The notes under the pieces: generated by a model
Seen by the model: the letters and a program-made list of their open reading frames with translations, nothing else
What the model was told of the DNA's origin: nothing
Databases searched by the model: none
Translations under genes and position numbers: made by a program
Assembly (NCBI GenBank): GCA_029582165.1
Contig: CM055880.1
Span: 7,998,001 to 8,062,000 of the forward strand
Origin: Portulaca oleracea
Taxonomy: Eukaryota > Streptophyta > Magnoliopsida > Caryophyllales > Portulacaceae
DNA: 64,000 nucleotides
Direction: 5' to 3'
Shown: positions 1-11,078 of the stretch, piece by piece
How positions within the stretch are numbered: the stretch's first letter is position 1
Layout of the letters: the number at the start of each line of letters is the position of its first letter

Positions 1-698
1 GGATTGGATAAATTTGGTAGGCATCAAAATAATTTGTATTTTTAAACTTTTTACTATTTTATCTTTTTCAATTTAATTTTTTATATTTTATAATTTTTAT
101 AATTTTTATTTTAAAGACTTTTCCCTTTTTTAATTTAATATTTTCCTTTTAAAATTAAAATCAAAAAATTGGAAAAAAATATAAACATAATAAAAATTAA
201 AATTTTTAAAAATAATAACAAATGAAAATAAAAAATTAATTTTTTCAAATTCAAAAATAGTTCACAAAAAGATTTCATTTACAAAAATTTATACATCTTA
301 TAAATTTTATAAAATTATTTAAATTTATATGAATTTTAAAAGGGATGTTTGGTAAGTTTAGGTAGGTACTACTAGTCACGACATTAGACAAAAAATAAAG
401 GCTAAATAACAAATAAAATTGACACAAAGGAATTAGTATGGAAAAGCTCAAACTGAGAAAAAATCATGAACGGTACACTATCAAAGGATTGCTAATGTTT
501 AACAGATATTTTCAAACCTGTACAACCTCTTACAACATGCCTAGAATTACAATCTGAAAACTCAACTCTCACAGTTGATGAGCCTCACATGACTCCATCC
601 AAGACACAAAGACTATATGTCAATCTCTTGTGAATTGTGATCGGATGAAATATCAATCACGATACAATAAAGCATAACACCAAGGACCTAGTTATAGT
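1..698. other. AT-rich intergenic sequence
   Basis: I see no gene, RNA or clear repeat here. The first 350 bases are almost pure A/T runs. From about 360 onward the composition is more mixed but holds no sustained reading frame. Confidence 0.5.
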
Positions 699-706
699 TA
701 AGACTA

Positions 707-1288
707 TGGTTGTAACTGACCGAGCTGACTTGCAAGCCTCTCGGGTTCAACTCGATCTGGCTTGAGCTCTTGACCCATGTACGTTTGGCTCGACTCGGAT
801 GTCTACCAAGCAGAGCTCGAGCCTAGGGGGACTCAACTCACGCTCATCTCGGTTATGCTCGTGTAAGTATTTTAAGTAGAAAGTAGGTTATACTCAATGA
901 ATGTTGGTAAATTATATATAAATTTTATATGTTTAAATTTAATATTAGAGAATAAATTTATTGTTATTTTTAAGTTTTATTGTTAAGCTGCATTAATCTC
1001 AAGCATTAACGTTTAAAGTTTGCTTCATTACACCCTTATTGTAAAAAATGCTATTTTCTAGTTAAGTTTAATAAATATTTAGAAATTTATTTGATTTTTT
1101 ATTTGAGTTTGGGGATTTTTAATTTAAAAAAAATTAAAAAATTGACCCGAACCAGCTTGCAAGCCAAGCCCAAACCTAAGACATATGAACCGGGTCTAGC
1201 CTGAACCTTGACTTTGAAAGCTCACCGAGCTTTTCCTAACCAAGCTGAGCCTGAGCCCCGAGAAGCTCGGCTCATTTACGGCCCTGGG
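707..1288. mobile_element. hAT-like non-autonomous element (GCTCG-rich subfamily)
   Basis: The 8-base direct repeat TAAGACTA occurs at 699-706 and 1289-1296, as expected of a hAT target duplication. The ends are inverted and imperfect: the left reads TGGTTGTAACTGACCGAG and the right, reverse complemented, begins CCCAGGGCCGTAAATGAG. Both arms carry degenerate GAGCTCGG/GCTCGAG words around an AT-rich core. There is no coding capacity. The element at 62968-63563 belongs to the same style of family. Confidence 0.8.
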
Positions 1289-1296
1289 TAAGACTA

Positions 1297-1899
1297 ATAC
1301 AATATCTAGAGTTAATAATGAATAATGAGATCATAATATAACAAATATGAGATTTCCTTGCCCAATACAAAACCAATCCCAATATAAGCTATGCATGGCC
1401 ACAGACAGTTCCGCAATATTCCGCTGAGCCAAGTTGGATCCTCATGATGCTGTTGTCGTTTGTGATTCCGGCCCAAGTTTCACTCCATCTTGCCCAAATA
1501 TTGTTATTTGCCCAAATATTGTTATTTGTTACTCCTACATGTATAATCGACTAAAATAACCCTACATGTATGAATTTGGTTCCAAACTATGTAATACTAC
1601 TTCGGTCCTAAAATATTTGTCACTATAACTAATTCTATTGTTACAATTTGTTTGTCATTTTTACAATTTCAACAACTGTTATCCTCTTTTCACCCCAAAT
1701 AAATAATTTTATTCATCACATTTTATGATTACAACAACCATCATTGTCAATTAATGTAGGGACAATATTGACAAGTCATAAATTTTTTTATCACAATTTC
1801 CAATGTACATTAGACTCTTAAAAGTAGTTGTTTTGACAAAGAAAATAAGACAAAAGTAGTACAACGTAACTGACTAAAATAACCCCACGTTTATGAATT
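1297..1899. other. Intergenic sequence with short duplications
   Basis: No gene is seen. An 18-base word (CCCAAATATTGTTATTTG) is repeated back to back at about 1494-1529. A longer diverged direct repeat beginning GACTAAAATAACC occurs near 1550 and 1873 and leads into the satellite-like array that follows. Confidence 0.5.
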
Positions 1900-3405
1900 T
1901 TGAGCTCCAATATTGTTATTTATTAACATATATAACCACTTGCATCAACTTTTGTGTTAAAATTAACTGAATCTTTAAAACAAAATTTAATTTAAGCCGT
2001 TTCAATCGAAACTTTGCGATATAATAAGATGTAATAAAAAAATCAAATATGAATTTTGAGTTTGAAATATTCTCATTTCTAACATATATCATTTCGCCAC
2101 TTTCCTAGATGTTTTATGCTTCTAAAGCTATCTGAAACTTAAGAATAGAATTCAATTTCAACGATTCATCGAAACTCTATAATACACAATAACATACATT
2201 AAAAAAGATTAAATATTAACCTTATGCTCTAAATATTTTCATTCACTTACGAGTCGACATTTTTTTGCTGTCAAAACTAACTGAAACAAAAACTTAAGAG
2301 CAAAATTTAACTTCAATCGTATTTTTCGACTTAGGGGGTGTTTGGTGTCCGCCATTTTGGATGACTTTTGGAGAAAATGGCTTTTTAGGGGGCATTTGAC
2401 TGTTTGACCATTCAAAAAGCCAATTTGAAGTGTTTGGTAATTTGGCGGATTGAAATAACTTTTCACCCCCAAAACCATTTTGTAAAAAGCTACAAAGAGT
2501 AACTTTTTGTGAATAACTTTTGGCTTTCTGGAATGTAAATTACCATGTTGACCATACAATTCATAAAAATTACAAAAACTGTCATCCAAATAATTTAAGG
2601 TTATTTCTTTTAATTTTTCTTTCATCTTCCATCAAAACAACCATCCAAATTATTTTAGTTGTTTATAATGTAGATTACCATGTTGGTATCTAAGATGTAC
2701 AAATAAAAAATATCTTTGCAATTAATATAAATTTTAAAAGTAATTTGGATAAAGATTTATAAAATATCAACATTAATTGTAAAAGTAAATTGGGACAAAA
2801 ATGTTAGTCTTACTCAAGAAAATTTGGCAATCAATAAACAATTTAGTTACTAGCCCATTAATACAAATTTCAATTTTTAGTGATTATTTGTTGAACACAC
2901 AAATTCAATGGAAAAAAATACTATCAATAAAAAAATACTAGAAATATAGAGCAAAAACCAAAAAATGAATTAAAAAATCATAATGTTAAAATAATACTGA
3001 AGATAAAACTAAAGGTATAATTGGAAATAAAAAAAAGTCATACTACAAACAACTAACTCTACCAAACACTTTTTACACAAACAGCTAACACAAACGGCCA
3101 ACAAAAACAGATAACAAAAGCAGTAAAATCAACAGTAACAAACAATAAAAAAAAAAAAAGCCAACAAACCAAAGCTGGTTCAAACACCCCCTAAAACTTT
3201 ATAATATAAAAGGATAGATTAAGCAAAATTTCAAATATGATTTTCAAGCTTTAAATACTTTCATCTGATAACATATATAACCACTTTTATCGACATTTTT
3301 ATATTGCTAGATTAACTAAATTTAGTAATAAAATTCAATTTTAATATTTTGGATCATAACTTTATAGTAAGATAGGATAGATTTAAAAATTTTAAATATG
3401 AATTT
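1900..3405. repeat. Satellite-like tandem array, about 160-bp monomers
   Basis: Diverged monomers start with a TTGAGCTTNAAATATT-like word at about 1900, 2056, 2221, 3243 and 3405 (the last partial). Each runs through ACATATATAACCACTT, a C/AAAATTTAA block and CGAAACTTTATAATAT. The third monomer is split: 2221-2330 continues at 3195, and its length is normal (about 156 bp) only if the element at 2331-3194 is removed. Spacing between intact monomers is 156, 165 and about 162 bp. Confidence 0.65.
2331..3194. mobile_element. MITE with GGGGGTGTTTG ends, inserted in the satellite array
   Basis: The ends are inverted copies of TTAGGGGGTGTTTG: the left begins at 2331 and the right closes with CAAACACCCCCTAA at 3194. 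The 3-bp TTA/TAA edges fit PIF/Harbinger preference. Removing it restores a tandem monomer, which marks it as a later insertion. The reading frame at 2239-2625 is accidental and spans the left edge. The inner text shares AAAAGTTA and AAAAAGCTAC words with the segments at 29446 and 61611. Confidence 0.7.
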
Positions 3406-3644
3406 TGAGCTTCAAATTATGTTAATGGTTATATTTGACACATATGTAGTCATTTTTCAAAAAAATGATTCTTCCTACCAAACAAAAAAAAATTTATATA
3501 GAAAATTATTTCCCATAGAAAACCATTCCCCTCAAAAAAGCTCTCTCCTCAAATTCAATTTTTCCTCCAACCAAATATACCTTACATATATTACTATTTT
3601 ATTTATTTATATATATTTATTGTTGAAAAATTGTAAGTTAATTG

Positions 3645-4091
3645 TTGACCTGTTCAAAGGTCCGGCCGACCAAGTCAGAGGCTGGGTCAGTCGCGTCGAA
3701 AGTTTTTTATTCGTTGGCCTGAGTCCGAATTTTGGGCTAGGTATCTTCAGCCTGATTCCTGACCCTACGAGCCACGGGCCGACAATTATATAAGATGAAT
3801 TTTTTTTTTATATATATTACAGAAGCCTAAATATTCAGACATTTTATTTATATATTTAGTCGGGTCATCTGGTCGGGTTGGGTCACAAAAAAAACTAAAT
3901 CTTAATCTAAGATTAATTGTATTTAGTCAAATCGTCGGGCCAGGCCGGGTCACCGACCCTTGGCCCAAGCTCGGCCCGACCATACTTCGAGGCCCCGACT
4001 TTTTCGGACCGGGCTGGGTCACCTTTTAAAATTGCGACTTTGACCCGTATTTTTCGGGCCGAATGATTCCCCGACCTGTTGAACAAGTCTA
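3645..4091. mobile_element. hAT-like non-autonomous element (GACCCG-rich subfamily)
   Basis: A perfect 8-base target duplication GTTAATTG lies at 3637-3644 and 4092-4099. The termini are imperfect inverted repeats (left TTGACCTGTTCAA, right TTGAACAAGTCTA). The body is GC-rich relative to its surroundings and consists of degenerate GGTCGGG/GACCCG words. The apparent reading frame over the left arm is not a gene. Confidence 0.82.
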
Positions 4092-4323
4092 GTTAATTGA
4101 CACCAGCATGACACTAAAAAGAGGTTGCAAATCTAACTCTAAGATTAGAACAGGATCAAAACTCAGTTGGAACTTGCAAAATTTAGCCATTCTGCTGGAT
4201 GATTAACTCTGTCTAGATATGAATTAGAAAGACATTCTTAGACTGTGACATGGCTATCTTTGATCACTAACAGTCCCATTGAACTTATTGGTGACTCTTA
4301 CAATACTTCTTCTTTCTGCTATG

Positions 4324-6856
4324 TCAGTTGCTGGTGTTAGGTGTGGTGAACTTGCTTCCCCATTTGTCCATCACAGAGTCAGGCGAAGGTGGATGATGTT
4401 GATGATGATCCCTTAGTAACATAGCATCATCCTTCTCCGAAGGCGAAGTTGCATGGATTGTATACTTGAAAATCGAGTCTTCGTCTTCGTCTTCATCTCT
4501 GGCATCTTCTTCTGCCTCCAATTCCTCATAATCAGCACTCTGTATCCTCCTCAAAGCCTCCAAAACATCATCCATTGTTGGCCTGAACTCTTTGTTATGC
4601 TGCAAGCACTGAAACGCGAGCTCGGCCACCAAAGTAGTCATTCTCCTAACCTTAAAATCCGACATGAATCCCAGCCCTGGATCCACCAGCTCGTCAAACG
4701 CACACCGTTGGATCCTGCTCATTGCGTAGTTCGACAGGTTGATCTCTTGTATATGCCTTTCCATGTCCACTGCAGGCAAAGACGATATCAGCTCCACGAG
4801 GACAACCCCAAAGCTGTAGACGTCGCTCTTGTCTGTCAGCTGGTAAAACTGGTGGTACTCCGGGTCTAGGTACCCGGGTGTCCCTTGGGGCGCAGTTGAA
4901 ACGTGGGTTACATCGATAGGCAACAGTCTAGACAGCCCGAAATCAGCCACCTTGACGTTGAAGTTGTTGTCTAGGAGAATGTTGCTGGTTTTGACATCGC
5001 GGTGGACAATGTCAGAAGCGTGCAGGTAAACTAGAGCGGTGGCTGTTTCTATGGCAATGTTCATGCGAACGTGCCAAGGGAGGGACCCCGATTTACTGGC
5101 CTTATCACCGTGTAAATGATCAGCAACTGTCCCATTGGGGATGTACTCGTAGACAAGGAGGAGTTCGTTGCAGTGTCGAGATGTGCATCTGTAAAGAGTC
5201 ACAAGGTTCGGGTGCTTCAAACCTGTCAGGATTCTAACTTCGTTCATGAACTGTTCGACCCTTCTGCAGCTTTTCTCGTACAATCGCTTCACTGCCACCT
5301 CTCTTCCATCTTTCAGTTTGCCTAGGGTGGAAAACTTATTGTCAGTTAATATTTAACTGTTTTGAATTGCAGGGGAAAAATGGAAAAAAGCATGAGTGAA
5401 ATTCATGGTTTACCATAGTAAACGGTGCCAAAACCACCATTACCAAGCTCCTTAGATTCATGGAAATTGTCAGTGGCTTCTTTGAGTTCATTGTAGGAGA
5501 AGATTGGCACTCCGATGTATATAGTTCTCAGTTCTTGATCTGATGCTGTGCGGTCCATGGATGCACTCATGGGGATGGAATTTCTCCCACCGAAGTTTAG
5601 CTTCTTTCTGCAGCAGAATATCATGTTTACTATGGGCACTATTAAGGCCAACCCGGTGATGATACCTGAAGATTAGTCAGTCATATATGTTAATTTCACA
5701 TCTGGCTTGTATTTTGCATTGTATATGTAAATATATATATTCATCAATCTATCTTATTGAATGAACTTGATCCCCATAAAAATAAATAATATGATTACCG
5801 AATGCAAGTATTAGTTTGGAGCTCAACTTTCCTGCAGGGGAATTGAACAAATGAATTAATGGTCTGTATTTGCAGCATAAAAACGCATATATACTCCTAT
5901 AAAACAATTGTTAAAGAAGATGATTAACAAGGAACTTGAAACATAACACTTGGACAATATTTTCTGATATTAGTCTACAGAAATTATTGACAAAGACCAA
6001 ACAAAGTTGCAAGGAGATGTTCAATTTAACCTTGAGAATCGCCTCGGTAGTAACATACAAAATGATCAGAAGACGACGATGAATTGTCAGATGACCCACA
6101 GCTACCTCTAGAACTCTGACATGCCGAACAAGCTGTGAAATTCAGCACATACTCCACCTCAATCACCGCGTTCTCGAGCACACCCAGTAGAGTCTTCTCG
6201 CTTCCATTGTTCAGCTTACCCAACTCTGTCTTAGGCACTGGAACACTGTAATTGTACCTGCATGACTTGATAGCTTGCTTAACCTCTTCCGACATGTCCG
6301 AAAAGTACATCACTGCTCCATTCTTATAATCTTCTGTTAGGCACCCAAATGATTTGGGTCCATATTTAGACACAGAATTATTATTGCAACCATAGAATAA
6401 AGTGAGGTTGACAACCCCTGGAAACTCAAAGATCCTCGACACATAATGTTTGCGGTTGTCTTGGGGTTGACACAATAGTCGATCACCCTGGATATTAGAA
6501 TGGTTTCCAGCTAAGGCAAAGATTTTGTGGGAGGATGTATCGATATTGCGTACTTGGGAATAACCCAACGATGCAATATACATATGAGTGGAGTAATCGG
6601 CTCCGATTCCATTATAACAAGTAAGATGGAAATCTGGGTGACCACAAAATTGAGGCCTATCACCTCCCCAGAATGGATACCCAATGTTTTGAATAGACCC
6701 ACAAGAGTAGTAGATGGTAGAGCAGACTGTGTAATTTGCATCGCTTCTGGCCGAGATTGCAGTGGTAGTGAAAAAGGAGAAGATGAAGATGATGATGATG
6801 ATGATGATGGCCAAGTTTGTGGGAAACAAACTGGGAAGTAGTGATTTAGTGGCCAT
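4324..6856 (-). CDS. LRK10L: LRK10L-type receptor-like kinase, copy A (4 exons, 702 aa)
   Basis: Exons (minus strand) are 6856-6031, 5831-5799 (33 nt), 5665-5414 and 5321-4324; they join in frame to 2109 nt. All introns are GT-AG and all in phase 1. Exon 1 gives a signal peptide with an Ile run, a GUB_WAK_bind ectodomain (CG, YPFWG, CGHP motifs) and a WAK_assoc region ending CSACQSSRGSCG. Exons 2-3 give one membrane helix and the CCRKK stop-transfer. The kinase has the glycine loop GNGGFGTVYYG, the VAVK lysine, HRDVKTSN, DFGLSRL and GTPGYLDPEY, so all catalytic residues are present and it is an RD kinase. The C-terminal SPDSVMDKWGS tail is shared with copy B. Such proteins are plasma-membrane receptor kinases in wall or pathogen sensing and hormone responses; the ligand is unknown. 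Oddly, the CxCPDG...C element at the ectodomain end of copy B is replaced by CYYRGDSQG. Confidence 0.93.
6786..6812. repeat. GAT/ATC microsatellite inside the signal peptide of copy A
   Basis: A GAT trinucleotide run on the plus strand reads ATC on the coding strand. It produces the poly-isoleucine stretch of the signal peptide (residues about 17-24). Length changes would alter only the hydrophobic core. Copy B has no such run. Confidence 0.8.
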
Positions 6857-7500
6857 GGTAGAAAACTAGAAAGTTCGGTGGTGCATTCAGATGTAGATTT
6901 TGATAAGTGTAGAATTTTGAGGGATTGTGTTTGTCGTGAATCTTGTGCCATACATGGCCTTACCATGCGCCGTTGACGGAAGAAACAGTCATCAAAGGAG
7001 TCAACCAAGCTAGCTACGGTGGCTTGTTTGTTTCCTTTTTTTTCTTTTTTAAATTTTTTATGGACCATGATACACATCTTACTTTAAGATGGTTAATAAT
7101 CATCCTGTATTGTCCATATTTCACATTTTTGTAACTTTTAATAATATTTTCTTTAGTAATTATATATATAATATATTTATCAACTATAAGAGTAATATAA
7201 ATAATAGCCTAATTTTATCAATCATATTTTAGAAAATGTATATTTTACGCATAGTTTTATATTTATGAAAAAATACTAATAAATAATTATTTTTATTTTG
7301 TTTATAAGTTGTAATAACCTTTAAAATAATGAAACGCAACTTTATAATGATTTAAATATACTTACATTTAATTTTATAAGTGATTTAGATGAAATGCAAG
7401 ATGAAGCAAGATGTTGGATATATACAATATGTTCAAAGTCATAAAATATGTCAATATTCAAAAAATTTTAATTCTTAGCAAACAATTTTTATTTTTTTTG
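6857..7500. other. Upstream region of receptor kinase copy A
   Basis: This is the 5' flank of the gene read on the minus strand. It becomes very AT-rich beyond 7100. I could not pick a TATA box with confidence, and I see no other gene. Reading frames over 6511-7134 are shadows of the first exon and its leader. Confidence 0.5.
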
Positions 7501-7892
7501 AACCACCCAAATACAAAAACAAAGTAGGAACCACTGACATACAAAAGCTGAAAGTATGAATTATTAGAATCTAATTTTCCTATATTGAATATGTTCCAAA
7601 AAATTAATGTTCAAAATATTACATGGAAAACGGGATTCTAATAATCCATACATTCGGTTTTTGCATGTCAATAATCCTCACTTTATTTTTATATTCTGGT
7701 GGTCCTAAAAAATAAAATTATATTCCGGTGGGACATCATTGAGTCAAATGGTGGTGACTTGGTGGATACCAGCACGGGTGTGCTCCACCAAAATACAATT
7801 GTATTGTTTTTGGGACCATTAAAATCTAAAAATAAAGTAGAGATTATTTGCATACAAAAGATGAAAGTTGGGAAAATCTAATTTTCCATATT
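7501..7892. mobile_element. Inverted-repeat MITE cluster
   Basis: An approximately 80-bp segment with the words GGATTCTAATAAT, TGCATGTCAATAAT and ATTCTGGTGGTCC occurs in plus orientation at about 7624-7710. It occurs in minus orientation at about 7501-7584 and 7805-7890. The same segment bounds the foldback element at 48238-49310, so it is a dispersed MITE end. There is no coding capacity, and exact ends were not resolved. Confidence 0.55.
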
Positions 7893-8152
7893 ACAAACAC
7901 AAATAATTCTTAAAAATAAAAATGCTCAAAAATATAAATGATATAATATATAATTAAATTGTATAAGTTGAGATTATGTAAAAATTGGGTAACTAAGGTT
8001 GACTAGGGGTAACTAGGTTTAGGTTATTTATGTAAAAGTAGCTAAAAGAAAATAATGAGTGGTCTTACAAGAAGAAAAATTAATTATGTACGTTTAAGTA
8101 GACTTATGTAAAAAAAAGTAAAGTAAATAGAAAAATATTGTGCTTAATTGAT

Positions 8153-9350
8153 TCTTTTTTTTTATAGAAAGGGTAAAGCAATAAACACTAGGGAGCCCTT
8201 CTCTCAAGGGATCTCCCAAGCGCATCATCACTTACAATAACAAAGAGATTTCTATCAAAACTATAACTAAAATAACAAAGCAATTGCGAAAATAACCCAA
8301 ATTTAGCTAATCAATCGCACGATTCCCTTCACGCAATTTATGGCATGGTATACCACAACTTCGTTGCACTCCCTCATAAAAGCTCGAATATCTTTAACTA
8401 ATGACGCGATCTCCTAAGGAACATGAAAGATGCCATTCACCGCATTAACAAGAGTGATATTATCCCCTTCCACGACCAACCTTCGGTATCCATTGGAAGC
8501 AGCATCTCTAATCCCATTACGCATAGCAATAGTTTCAGCAACTAAAACAGAGGAGTTGTTCAAATTGAAGGCTGCTACTCGAAGAACCCGACCTTGATCA
8601 TTTCTTATGATGTAACCCCCACCAGCACAGCTAGTACTCCTAGCCCCATTTGAATTGATTTTGATCATTCCTGGTCGCAGGAGGTTTAGACTAAGAAACT
8701 CATCTCCCAGTCGCCGTAGGAGAGGAAGATTTTGTTATACCCCCCCCCCCAACAGAATCAGCCATTTTGTCCCTAATTCTCCACTCCGCAGAGGCACGCT
8801 TAGCACGCAACAACGAACTACCAGGCCGCGTTGATTGTTGACTGAAAACCACCAGATTCCTAGACTTCCAAACACTCTACAACAAGGCTACAACTCTATC
8901 TATAACAGACTTAGAAGAATGTCTCCAACACCTGTTGAGAAAGGGGTCAAGCGTATCATTGGAGTCCGGGACTAGTGGGAGCCACGCATGAATCTTGGCC
9001 AACTGCCAAACTTCTTGAGCATAATCACAATGTAGAAATAGATAATCCTCACTCTCATGAGAAGAATTACAAAGAGGGCAAAAAGTAAAGATATTCATGC
9101 CACGATAGGCAAGATGTACTTTAACAGGAAGCGCATATTGGAACATTTGTCAGATAAACACTTTCAATTTGGGTTGGATATTCAACTTCCAAATCCACTT
9201 GAATTCCCACGTATTCTGGAAATCGACACAATTGTGAGCTAGCCAAGTAGCAGATTTTGTGGAAAATTCTCCTGAACTAGTTAGACCCCAACAAAGGGCA
9301 TCATCCATCGAATTAAAAGGAATTGGGATCGCTTTAATGGATCCTAATTA
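8153..9350 (-). pseudogene. LINE (L1-type) relic: zinc-binding and RNase H part of reverse transcriptase
   Basis: On the minus strand, 9360-8877 encodes the zf-RVT region (WKWIWKLNIQPKLKVF, then FCPLC...HCDYAQEVW). After a spacer, 8668-8414 gives an RNase H-like domain (GGYIIRNDQGRV, AETIAMRNGI, VEGDN). Two tryptophan codons have become stops, TGA near 9148 and TAG at about 8877. A C run at about 8739-8751 marks a likely slippage site. The first RNase H aspartate (expected after IKIN[ST]) is Asn. A T run at about 8154-8164 is the antisense of a poly(A) tail and marks the 3' end. The upstream endonuclease and polymerase are missing: a 5'-truncated dead copy. Confidence 0.85.
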
Positions 9351-9457
9351 ACACATCAAGGGGGACTTACAAAAGACTAAACCTTTGTGATTTGTTTGGG
9401 GTGGGGGTGTACATGGCTAGCATAATAAACTTTTGTGGTACTATCCATAGACAAGTA

Positions 9458-9714
9458 CTCCCTCCGTTCCATATTAATTGTCGTCTTTGAAAATTATACA
9501 GTCAAATTTTAAAATTTTTGCCCGTAAATTTCTCATCATATAGAATGAGTTGCTAAATAAAATCACCACCATTAGATTCGTAACGAAAAATAATATCATA
9601 AAAGTACAATATTGTAATTGTTAATAACATATTATGTAAAAAGTTATCAATCAAAAAATCATATTGAAGACCGTGAAAGTCAAAATTATGACAATTAATA
9701 TCGAACGTAAGGAG
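9458..9714. mobile_element. Stowaway MITE (Tc1/mariner)
   Basis: The ends are CTCCCTCCGTTCCATATT and its inverse near 9690-9714 (ATATCGAACGTAAGGAG), flanked by TA on both sides (9456-9457, 9715-9716). Length 257 bp, end sequence and TA duplication are the hallmarks of plant Stowaway elements. Confidence 0.9.
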
Positions 9715-9716
9715 TA

Positions 9717-10309
9717 TTTCGGTCCACATAAATTAAATGAGTCCAATGACCCTATTTCCGTCAGTTATTGATAAAGCAAATTATATTTTTTTTATTTTTT
9801 TTTTGGGAATGACAATTATATGTTTGGAATGGATATATTTATAGCAATTGTCTTTATCCACAATTTACTAATCATATTAATCAAAATTTAATTGTAGATG
9901 TAGTCCAAGTTAATTTCAGTTACCCATTATCTTATATTTATTTTATTTTTTTATATGATCTTATTTGATAACATATTAAATTGCATTATTTTGAAGCACA
10001 ATATTAGTTAAATTAATTTTATTGAACTAGGTGAAATTTTTTTCCGCAATATATAAAACACAACCTAAATTATAATATAAAAACCTAAAATAAAAATAAT
10101 AAAATACATAGGTAAGACTAATTCAAACTTAACTAAGATTAACTATTCAACTATAATAATTACTGGCAAAGTGGCAATCACTATAAATGTTTGCTTTTAG
10201 AATTATGCGTTAGCACAAAAAGGCAAATAGCAATAAGTGCAAGTTCCCGTGTCTATTGGGGCAAAGACTTTGATTTATCTTTGCTCAAGACTCCGTATTA
10301 CGACAGTCC
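9717..10309. other. AT-rich intergenic sequence
   Basis: No gene, RNA or recognisable repeat is seen. The sequence is long A/T tracts. Confidence 0.5.
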
Positions 10310-10790
10310 TAATACCTGTCAATTCGGTCAGGCGGGCGGTTTTGGGTCGGTCGTATATCGGGTTCGGATAAATACGGGTCGGGTGTATTTCGAGTTCGAG
10401 AAAAAATACTGACGGTATATTTCGGTTTCGGGTCAACCCAACGGGTTATGATTACAACCTTTTTTTCGCTTTTTCTTTTTAAAAAATGGTCTCTAAATAC
10501 TACTTTTTATACAATATACATAATAAAATATGATTATCTTCTAGCAACGATAGATTATTATAACTATTTTAACTTAAATAAGAGAAATAACAAATAAATA
10601 AGTTGCGCTAATAGTTTAATAGTTAAACATTTGAATGCAAAGTCACAAATTTTAATAAAGTTTAACTCAAAAAGTTAAATTTTCGGGTCAAACGGACGGG
10701 TCGGGTTTGACCATTAATTCAGGTTCGGTATCTTGGGTTTAGTTGAAAACCCGTAAAATTCAGCGTGTTGCGCCTAAATTGCCAGGTCTA
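10310..10790. mobile_element. hAT-like non-autonomous element (GACCCG-rich subfamily)
   Basis: The left arm (TAATACCTGTCAATTCGG) and right arm (AAATTGCCAGGTCTA) are inverted relative to each other. They match the arms of the element at 26684-27179, including the shared core GTCTCTAAATACTAC on one strand. No clean 8-bp duplication is left, so this is an older or edge-eroded copy. The reading frame at 10191-10412 is an accident of the repeat. Confidence 0.7.
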
Positions 10791-10859
10791 GCTCACTCCT
10801 ACTCGAAGAGTTTCTTTCACTAATTATTAGCCTTTAAATTCTTAGCCTGTAGCCCTTTA

Positions 10860-11076
10860 CTCCCTCTCTTGGTCAATAAGTATCAATTTGATTAAATTTT
10901 AACAATTGATCATTACTTACAAATTATAGTGAGTTACAATATAAAATAAATGCTATTTTAATTTTTATTATAATATTTTTCAACGGTGATAATTTCATAT
11001 TGTAACTCATTGTGAATTTGTGAATAATCAACGGTCAAAATTTAGTTAAATTGACAATCATTTAGGGACCGGGTAG
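10860..11076. mobile_element. Stowaway MITE (second family)
   Basis: It is bounded by TA on each side (10858-10859 and 11077-11078). The termini CTCCCTCTCTTGGTCAATAA and TTAGGGACCGGGTAG are imperfectly inverted, and the inner arms (GTATCAATTTGA / TAAATTGACAATC) continue the pairing. No coding capacity. Confidence 0.75.
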
Positions 11077-11078
11077 TA

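Noticed and set aside
4453..4869. Plus-strand frames over the kinase exons of both receptor kinases (also 5116-5325, 17677-17877, 18991-19176)
   Set aside because: They are antisense shadows of conserved kinase or ectodomain codons, with no motif and no splice support.
6511..7077. Long frames on both strands over exon 1 of receptor kinase copy A
   Set aside because: They overlap the ectodomain exon in other frames and contain translated GAT repeats.
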